DNA from: Episyrphus balteatus
Taxonomy: Eukaryota; Arthropoda; Insecta; Diptera; Syrphidae
NCBI RefSeq assembly: GCF_945859705.1
Contig: NC_079136.1
Span: forward strand, 85,808,867 to 85,872,866
DNA length: 64,000 bases
Direction of reading: 5' to 3'
Both the position numbers and the translations under genes were made by a program. The notes under the pieces were generated by a model. That model was not told the DNA's origin and did no database searches. It was given only the letters and a program-made list of their open reading frames with translations. The stretch's first letter is position 1, and each line of letters opens with the position of its first letter. This document shows positions 56,738 through 64,000 of the stretch, piece after piece.

Positions 56738-58328
56738 CACTATACAACCTAAATGAGATATATATTCGCAAACTACGAGGGTAGGTCAAAAAGTTCGCAG
56801 AACGGCAAGGAAGGGGGTAGAAATTTGAATTGCTTTTATTTTTCCTTAAAAATATATTTTTTCTTAAGTCTAGTGCATTTTTAATAACGGTAGAAAGGTT
56901 TATAAACACCGTGCACAAAATTTTAATGTCAAGCTCTTCAAAATTCCCAACTACACCTCTCCATTGTCGGTAAATTTTTTTTAAGAAATTCTTTCTCCCA
57001 TTTTGGCAATAAAATATTATCAGAAGGACCAAATTTGAGTTTTAAGGTGGGTCATTAAATATACCGGACATCACATTTATGTAAGGGAGTCGTTCCGAGC
57101 CCCCAAAAACTTGAATCCATGATTTTTCTGGAGAGAATCGTATTCAATTGACTCTCTGCTATTTTTTAACTGACATACAATGCCTTATATACACCATTGT
57201 TTTTCCATGCTAAGAGTTAAGAGTCCATCTAAGAAATTGACATCTCTTCAAATGATCTGCTAGGTTTTGTCCTTGTCTTTCGTCTAGTCAAAAATATAAT
57301 CACAGCTAGAAAATAAACTAATAATTTTTTTCTCCCGAATTCACTTGCTAATGACACATTTTTAACTAAATTTAGTTAAAAATTCACCAAAATTGTTTCC
57401 TAAGCTTTTTAACCTCTTCATTCTACGAACTCAATTCGTAGCCAAGTTCGAATTTCAAATAAATAAGTTTCCTATACGATTTGAATGAGATGCGAAATTA
57501 TCTGATTCAGGTTCTAGCGAAAATAGGGTATACAACTATTAAAAAGAAATTTCAAAAGAAAATTGGGTGTGCCATCAAAAAAGAAATATTAATCTAGATG
57601 AAAAGAACATAAAATTAAAAAAAAAAGGTTAAAGGTTCTTCTAAAAAAATTCTCCTTGAAATCCATTAGGTCGTTTAGGAGAAAATTGGAAAACAGTAAA
57701 ACGGTTATTTCTTATTTTTATTTCAAAAGTAGGAACTAATTTGGGGTGGGGGTCAAAATTGAGTTTTTTAAAACTTTACTTTTCATTAGGTACCTACTTT
57801 ATTTAACAAAATTCTGCAAAAAAATTTAAAATACGAGCGCTTTTGAACATTTTCCAAACACTTTTTTAATTTTTGGCAGAATTTTGTAAAATCATATACA
57901 TAGGTATTTTCTGCTGATACATAAATTCCTAAATTTAAAAAATCATTAATTTATCAAAAAAAAAAAATTAATATTCAAAGAATTGAATAAGAATTATATC
58001 GTTTTTCTTTTGGAACGAAGGATATGACTAAAAACGCTTTATTTAAATTTTTACCCGAGTTTAAAAATTTGGGCGAGTTCATAAATGCAGGACTGCAGCA
58101 GTTCTGCAAAATAAAACTTCCATTTATTCAGCGAAGAACTGTCTTTTGAAAAATGTATCCAACTCATTAGAACTATTTGTCTTTGTTTTTAAAAACGAGT
58201 ACTAAATTAGTCAAAATTCACTCGTAATTATAACAACTTTATCAATTCTCTTTTGCACTGCTGCAGCTACAGTCTTGCATTTATGAACTCGCCCTATCAT
58301 GTAGAAATAAATGCGGAAAAAATAAAAT
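55828..58328. other. Spacer after ModSP copy B
   Basis: The 3' UTR of copy B should begin here; no perfect AATAAA is close, though an ATTAAA lies near 55917. A retroelement tail (56458-56703) and a repeat fragment at about 57810-57893 related to the 5.4-kb palindrome are present. No other gene recognised. Confidence 0.5.
56458..56703 (-). pseudogene. Non-LTR retrotransposon reverse-transcriptase C-terminal fragment
   Basis: On the minus strand an 81-codon frame reads HDRLSWYCHVQRRDPENPVK and, further on, RKKGRPKNSW and NREACRRF, then a stop (56458-56460). This matches the usual end of jockey/RTE-like polyproteins (L-x-W-x-G-H-V-x-R ... G-R-P-x-x-x-W). The Gly of the GHV motif is Cys here. 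The region is more GC-rich than its surroundings. The frame is cut at a 35-bp poly(T) (poly(A) on its own strand), so it is a 5'-truncated remnant. The longer minus-strand frame overlapping it (to 57032) is a different phase and not real. Confidence 0.7.
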
Positions 58329-58885
58329 GCACGACTGGGGTCGCACGAACTTGCTCTTGCAGTTTAAAACACTTTTATGTTAGTTTACTTGTAGATTTTA
58401 AGAGCTGCGTCTATATAAATTTAAAGGAATTTTGTTGATGTTGGTTAAGAGCCGACATTTAGGGCAACATTTTGAAAAATTTGTATGGGAGGTACACTTT
58501 TTTGTTTTTTTTTTGAGAAAAACTAAAAATCCAGTTTTATTGCAATTGCTTCAAATATAACGTCTGCAAAGTTTAATCAAAATCGTTAGAGCCGTTTTTG
58601 AGTTATTTTGTTTGAATTGAAAAATTTGTATGGGAGGTAAACTTTCTAAGCGAGATATAAAAAAACAAAAAAAAAAACAACTTTCAGATTTCCAAATTTG
58701 AAGAAAATCCGTCCACCCGTTTAGGTTGTGGAAATGTGTACAGATGGACGTACAGACGCACAGACGCACGGACGGAATTGCGAGACCCACTTTTTTGGAA
58801 TTCTCCATCATCGTAATGTTGGTTTTGATTAAAACCTCAAATTTTTTTTTCCACACGAAACCAATACTTGCCCTATAGAGCAATA
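58329..58885 (+). repeat. Dispersed repeat family R1, copy d
   Basis: Starts GCACGACTGGGGTCGCACGA, carries AATCGTTAGAGCCGTTTTTG twice and a GACGCACAGACGCACGGACG run, and breaks off at CCTATAGAGCAATAATA where the palindrome 58889-60382 begins. ACAAGTAAAAATTGG just after that palindrome looks like the displaced 3' tip. Confidence 0.7.
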
Positions 58886-58888
58886 ATA

Positions 58889-60382
58889 CAGTAAAATAAG
58901 GAGAAAAAAGGGGTAAATCTCGGAATGAATGTTAGTAGAAATTTTTTTTGTTTAATATCTTCCTTTTACCATTCTATAACATATCTCAAAAGTCTAGAAA
59001 AATCTCATGTCCGCTTGTCGCGATTTCAAGGTCAAATCGCGAAATGGAGATTTTCAAAATTAGCAAAAATAGGCTATATTATTTTATACACATATGATAC
59101 ATGATTTCAAGGTATTTTTTAATGCTGATTCCAAAAAATCTAAAATCAAGACAATCTGACGTCTCTGGAAAAAGTTATACCTGTTTTTCATCTGTCAACT
59201 CATATTATTATAACAGTTGCAAACTTACTGCCGAAAAACACTTAAAAGTTATGGTAGATGAACCAAATTTAGCATGAAGATTTAAGAATCCATCATTATT
59301 AAAAATCAAAACAATCCCTTACAAAAAATATATATACCTACGAAATAATGGTATTTTTTGATGGAGGGGCAAATTTTAGGATATGCACTAAAGAAGATTC
59401 TTGTTCATCTTAGGAATAAGTACTAATAGGCTAATTTTTTCATTTTAATCTTTGTTTGGATATTCTTTAACTACCCTCAAAAATCTAAAAAATCTCATGT
59501 CCGCAAGTCCTAATTTTCTTGGTTTGAAAATAAGGTGCAGATTTTAAAAAATTGGAAAACTACACTTCAGATATTTGTGTCAGATCAACATGAATAAGGT
59601 GCATTACTTTTTAGGGATGGTCAGGTTGACTTGTTTGTGAGTTTTGTTGGAATTAGTGTTAAAAAATACCTTTAAATCATGTCGCTTATGTTGGTATACA
59701 TATAAAAATTTAAACTTTTCTTATTAATTTTTTAAAATCTGCACCTTATTTTCAAACCAAGAAAATTAGGACTTGCGGACATGAGATTTTTTTTAGATTT
59801 TTGAGGGTAGTTAAAGAATATCCAAACAAAGATTAAAATGAAAAAATTAGCCTATTTGCACTTATTTCTAAGATGAACAAGAATCTTCTTTAGTGCATAT
59901 CCTAAAATTTGCCCCTCCATCAAAAAATACCATTATTTCGTAGGTATATATATTTTTTGTAAGGGATTGTTTTGATTTTTAATAATGATGGATTCTAAAA
60001 TCTTCATGATAAATTTGGTTCATCTACCATAACTTTTAAGGGTTTTTCGGCACTAAGTTTGCAACTGTTATAATAATATGAGTTGACAGATGAAAAACAG
60101 GTATAACTTTTTCCAGAGACGTCAGATTGTCTTGATTTTACATTTTTTGGAATCAGCATTAAAAAATACCTTGAAATCATGTATCATATGTGTATATACT
60201 ACCATAGCCTATTTTTGCTAATTTTGAAAATCTCCATTTCGCGATATGACCTTGAAATCGCGACAAGCGGACATGAGATTTTTCTAGACTTTTGAGATAT
60301 GTTATAGAATGGCAAAAGGAAGATATTGAGCAAAAAAAATTTCTACTAACATTCATTCCGAGGTTAAACCCTTATTTAACTG
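58889..60382. mobile_element. 1.5-kb foldback element inserted in R1 copy d
   Basis: Inverted arms run from CAGTAAAATAAGG to CTTATTTAACTG, with long matches such as CTCGGAATGAATGTTAGTAG, AAATCTCATGTCCGCTTGTC and TTTGAGGGTAGTTAAAGAAT. The centre is near 59640. The arms are nearly identical over several hundred bases, suggesting a rather young insertion. No coding capacity and no clear target duplication. Confidence 0.8.
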
Positions 60383-60864
60383 GATTACAAGTAAAAATTG
60401 GAAATTAGGAATCGGTATTTATTAGAAAAATTTAGAATGAAAATATTATCAATTTAAAAAATATAAATACAAAATATCAGATATTGTAAAAATGAAAGCA
60501 TTTAACCAAAAAAAAAATAAATACATTTTAACCCTCTATAGCATATAGTATACCACAGGCAACAAACCGCTTAACCCCCCTTTTCTCCTACTCTTTTTAA
60601 AATTTTCCGTTTTTAAGCATTGCAGAATGTATTCTATACTGTTATCTTCTAATCAAATACCAAAAACATGAAGAGATGGACAACTCAATTTTTCTTACGG
60701 AGAAATCCCTTTAGTAAACTAATAATTTCTAAAAGTTGGAAGTGTGCTTTTTCTTAAAAACAACGAAAAATAGTTTTTTTTTTTTTGTGAAAATCTATAA
60801 AGTAAGTGCTCAAGATAATTGTTTTTTGTAGTTTCTTATTGTTTTTACTTTGTGAAGTGCCAAT

Positions 60865-61212
60865 TTGGGTTTGTGTCCTGTAGGCTACATTGTGTTGAAA
60901 CGGTATGAATACCTATCGCTAATATTTACTCAGGGTATTACTTTGTTTTGCGTCGCGAAAAGTGAAGATGGACTCGATTTTGATGATGATGGCTTGTCAG
61001 AACCCGATTTTGAGCCAGATTTCGAAGATTCTACTGAAGAAAGGGGCGATATTGATATGGAAGATTCATTAGGACGTTTAAATGGCTCTAATTCTGATCA
61101 AGAATTGGCACCTACTTCGCCTACTTCGGACACTGTCCCTAAACAATTCAAGCTTGAAAAGGTTACATTTCGGTGGAAGAAAAACAACTTGGAATTGAAC
61201 GCTAACTGCTAG
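60865..61212 (+). pseudogene. piggyBac transposase N-terminal fragment
   Basis: A 115-codon frame with a very acidic Asp/Glu/Ser stretch (DFDDDGLSEPDFEPDFEDST) followed by a basic TFRWKKNN segment. This is the usual make-up of the poorly conserved N-terminus of piggyBac transposases. The catalytic DDD core is missing. The frame stops at TAG 61210-61212. Identification depends on its position inside TTAA-flanked piggyBac ends. Confidence 0.6.
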
Positions 61213-61287
61213 CTTTCACTGGTGACGAGTAACTGAGCGGTGAATTTTTGGATCTAAAAATGCCAAAAAAGTTCTTTTTAAACCTAT

Positions 61288-61383
61288 TTTCGTCAGATCA
61301 CGCACACCGTGTGTGAAAAGTGTGACGTAGCTTTATGCTACACGAAAACAAAACATTTTTTCAGAAATTTTCAACTGTGTTAA
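61288..61383 (+). pseudogene. piggyBac transposase C-terminal Cys-rich fragment
   Basis: The frame reads THTVCEKCDVALCYTK, a Cys-x2-Cys-x4-Cys motif like the C-terminal zinc-binding region of piggyBac transposases, then reaches a stop at 61381-61383. Downstream FF-x-NF fits the usual CF-x-x-Y ending after a small shift. It is separated from the N-terminal fragment by only about 75 bp, so the core was deleted. Confidence 0.6.
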
Positions 61384-61760
61384 CTGATATAGTTTTTTTC
61401 TTTATTACTCATTGTTGCCTAGAAGCTACATACAATTTATTGTAACATAACTGAATAAATAAATTATTATGATTTCAAAAAAATATAACTTACGTATTTT
61501 TTTAAATGCATGTCACTATTATAATCCTGCAATTCTTTTTTTATTCTGAACTCATGAGTTATAGAGGGTTAAAAAATTAAAAAAAGGTCAAGGTTAAGCA
61601 TTAAGCTCTTTTCATAACTGAAAACCAAAATTTTCTTGGAGGTCTGGTTGCTGAGTAATTTACATCCAAATAATTTTTAATTGCTGTATAATTTAATTTT
61701 TTTCAAAATTTACAGACATGTATTTCGTATTATTTTGAAGTGTAAAATTAAAAAAATAAA

Positions 61761-62276
61761 ATGCACGCCTGGGTTCCACGAACTTGCTCTTAGAGTTAAA
61801 GTTGCTTAAGTTTTTAAAACTTTTTATATAGAAACCTAGGAAATGTAGGTATATAAAAACAAAACAAAAAAAAAAAAATCCAAAAATTATTTTTTTCAAA
61901 ATTTTATTTTTGGCTTATATTTAAAGTATATAAATATAATTTCGTTGAAATACAATAAGCAGTTTTGCAGAAAATCCGATTTGAAAAAAGCGGTCCTATG
62001 GCAGGTACCGTTAATATTTATTTTCAAAAAAATTTTTTTCTTCAAAAGATGGACCTCGTTTAAAAACAAACAATTGAATTTTTTTTAAAAAATCGTTGGA
62101 GCCTATTTCGTGAAATTAAACTTTTCCGAAATTTTTGTATGACAGGTACCCTTATTTTTGGACCAAAAAAAATTAATTCCAAAAACCCCTCTGGAGAGCC
62201 TCCAAAAAATGCTACACACCAAGTTTGGAGTTAATCGGTCCATCCATTCAGGGTGTAGATCCTTATACAGACAAAC
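61761..62276 (+). repeat. Dispersed repeat family R1, copy e (5' part)
   Basis: Starts ATGCACGCCTGGGTTCCACG and AACTTGCTCTTA. It contains two GGCAGGTACC/GACAGGTACC segments and GGTCCATCCATTCAGGGTGT, then leads straight into the 8-bp array that replaces the short CAGA run seen in the other copies. Confidence 0.7.
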
Positions 62277-62822
62277 AGTTAGACAGACTGACAGACTGAC
62301 AGACTGACAGACTGACAGACTGACAGACTGACAGACTGACAGACTGACAGACTGACAGACTGACAGACTGACAGACTGACAGACTGACAGACTGACAGAC
62401 TGACAGACTGAAAGACTGACAGACTGACAGACTGACAGACTGACAGACTGACAGACTGACAGACTGACAGACTGACAGACTGACAGACTGACAGACTGAC
62501 AGACTGACAGACTGACAGACTGACAGACTGACAGACTGACAGACTGACAGACTGACAGACTGACAGACTGACAGACTGACAGACTGACAGACTGACAGAC
62601 TGACAGACTGACAGACTGACAGACTGACAGACAGACAGACTGACAGACTGACAGACTGACAGACTGACAGACTGACAGACTGACAGACTGACAGACTGAC
62701 AGACTGACAGACTGACAGACTGACAGACTGACAGACTGACAGACTGACAGACTGACAGACTGACAGACTGACAGACTGACAGACTGACAGACTGACAGAC
62801 TGACAGACTGACAGACAGACGG
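62277..62822. repeat. 8-bp minisatellite (CTGACAGA)n, about 68 units
   Basis: An almost perfect array of CTGACAGA, with one AAAGACTG variant near 62408 and short CAGACAGACAG phase slips near 62632 and 62812. On the minus strand it gives endless SVCQSVSL frames in all three phases, since 8 is not a multiple of 3; these are artefacts and not proteins. Confidence 0.97.
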
Positions 62823-62864
62823 ACTTCCGCGAATCTGCATTTTTGGACATTTTCACTTTAATGC

Positions 62865-63025
62865 GTCATTTAACTTGTTATCGGTCTCTCTATCCACTGC
62901 TTCGACCCCAATCATCCATCTGTTGCCTAAAAGCCTAAAATATTTCCGTAGCACGATTTCCCATAAGATTGTATGCATTTCCAAAACTTTGAAGCCGTTT
63001 TTCTCAAAACTACAATTTTGCAGAT
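62865..63025 (+). repeat. Block shared with the upstream region of copy A
   Basis: Partner of 23755-23925: shared AACTTGTTATCGGTC, CATCTGTTGCCTA, CCATAAGATTG and TTTCCAAAACTTTGAAGCCG. It lies about 0.9 kb before the ATG of copy C. Confidence 0.65.
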
Positions 63026-63592
63026 TCGTGGTTTTGGCGTTGTGCCTACGATATGGGTTCACAGTAAACAGGCCTGTGCATTTAGGTATACAAAATTATA
63101 AATTTATTTTTTCAGATTTTCATCAAAAAATCAAGGTTAAATATTAAGTTACAAGTCATTAAGGTATACAATACACTTTTATACTTTTTTTTTTTTACTT
63201 TTTTGTGATGTTCCTGAACTTTCAAAACTATTTCTCGAAATAGCAAAGTAGGTAGGTACTACTCTAGTACTTTTTAAAACAACAGCACCTATCCCGAGAG
63301 CTAAGCTCGAGTTCAGGTATTTCCAATCATCATTAAATGTATCTTTTTCAGATTCGTTTCAATGAGCCCACATTGATACGAGCTCACATGGACATAGTGC
63401 TGATACTCTATGTCTATTTGTCTAAGAAGGAGAAGTTAAATTTAATCTATGTACAATTACTAGAATATGATTGGACACAGTTTTATTTATTTTATTATGT
63501 TTTTGTATCAATTTCTTTTCTTTTTTTTTGGATGGAATATTAAAATTCTAGATTCGGTACATTCCGAATTTAAAACAAAAGTGCTCTTATCA

Positions 63593-63598
63593 TCAGTC
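63593..63598 (+). promoter_or_regulatory. Putative initiator (TCAGTC) of ModSP copy C
   Basis: TCAGTC within CATCAGTCGGTCTCAAGA, 143 bp before the ATG. Copy A has TCAGTCTCAAGA at its site and copy B has CATCAGTCGG, so the surrounding bases are shared pairwise. Confidence 0.45.
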
Positions 63599-63735
63599 GG
63601 TCTCAAGACATAGCAGTAGAATAAGTGCGTTTCTTGTTTTAGTACTTTTGGAGTAATAATTTTTTTTTTTAATTTTTCGTAATTTAAAATAATTGAAAAA
63701 AAAAATTATTAAAACTCTAATTTAATGAAATTAAA

Positions 63736-64000
63736 ATGCTGATTTTTTATAAATTGTTACCATTAATTTTAATTATGGTTGAGTTTATTTATTTCGGTAT
63801 GTGAATTGAATTCACACTTAAATAAGTCTTTAAATTGTATTTATCATCAGTTAATTGAACACTCTCTAGGATCATGTTGTAAAGATACAGAATGGTCTTG
63901 TAATTCTGGTCAATGCATCGGTTTGGATAAGCATTGCAATGGCATTATAGACTGTCGTGATAAATCAGATGAAACAGTTCATGAATGTTTTGATGAAAGT
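63736..64000 (+). CDS. modSP: Modular serine protease, ModSP copy C (5' end only)
   Basis: Exon 1 is 63736-63796 and encodes a signal peptide of 20 codons plus one base (MLIFYKLLPLILIMVEF...). Exon 2 starts at 63870 after a 73-bp intron and is open to the edge. It encodes the first LDLa module with CNSGQCIGLDKHCNGIIDCR followed by DKSDETVHEC. Phase and sequence match exon 2 of copies A and B. Intron 1 is the same length as that of copy B and about three-quarters identical, so B and C look like the closest pair. Whether the rest of the gene is intact lies outside the window. Confidence 0.88.

Larger units (their letters stand above)
60532..61568 (+). mobile_element. piggyBac element, internally deleted
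   Basis: The ends CCCTCTATAGC and, reversed, CCCTCTATAAC are flanked by TTAA on both sides (60528-60531 and 61569-61572), the diagnostic piggyBac arrangement. Between them lie remnants of the two ends of a transposase gene (60865-61212 and 61288-61383). At 1037 bp it is far too short for an autonomous copy. Confidence 0.88.

Noticed and set aside
56493..57032. 179-codon minus-strand frame
   Set aside because: It crosses a poly(A) tract and reads the reverse-transcriptase tail in the wrong phase; the real remnant is the 56458-56703 frame.
62103..62856. Long minus-strand reading frames of endless SVCQSVSL repeats
   Set aside because: They arise from the 8-bp CTGACAGA array, which is open in all three phases. 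There is no start context, codon bias or family resemblance.
63337..63543. 68-codon frame upstream of ModSP copy C
   Set aside because: Hydrophobic low-complexity translation of AT-rich DNA with no family match, and it lies just upstream of the likely promoter.

Overview
This window is AT-rich eukaryotic nuclear DNA with spliced genes (GT-AG introns, short 60-80 bp introns next to multi-kilobase ones), animal protein families and a very high load of DNA transposons. The proteins look dipteran: a synaptotagmin 4 very close to the Drosophila protein, and modular serine proteases (ModSP) that share the fly-type F-S-x-x-G start of the protease domain. I infer a brachyceran fly that is probably not a Drosophila. 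The species cannot be fixed from the sequence.

Layout. About 1-8072 has no recognisable gene. It holds a minisatellite, a MITE and a hAT-type element (4691-6581) with a Mutator-like foldback nested in it. Syt4 lies on + at 8073-15366 in five coding exons, starting from a 40-nt first exon that carries only the N-terminus. An A-rich probable 3' UTR and spacer follows to about 19.2 kb, then a second hAT element and dispersed repeats. From 24.9 kb to the right edge there is a tandem array of three paralogous ModSP-type genes, all on +, about 19-20 kb apart: copy A (24879-33506, 637 aa), copy B (44729-55827, 622 aa) and copy C (63736 to beyond the edge). A and B share the same exon phases and domain order: signal peptide, four LDL receptor class A modules, one CCP/sushi module, a second cysteine-rich module, and a chymotrypsin-fold protease with an intact His-Asp-Ser triad.

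The rest is mostly transposon tissue, and much of it can be delimited from terminal repeats and target-site duplications. There are four hAT elements with perfect 8-bp duplications (one with a transposase fragment), two Mutator-like elements with 9-bp duplications, two piggyBac elements flanked by TTAA, and three Transib-like elements whose ends start CACAGTG with CG-rich 5-bp flanks. There are also several kilobase-scale palindromes, a Penelope-like endonuclease fragment and a reverse-transcriptase tail.

How the genes work. Syt4 is a membrane-anchored vesicle C2-domain protein of neurons. ModSP is known in insects as the secreted initiating protease that links microbe recognition to the Toll/Spatzle cascade. 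The two kinds of gene are simply neighbours. The triplication of the protease is the main biological feature of the window.
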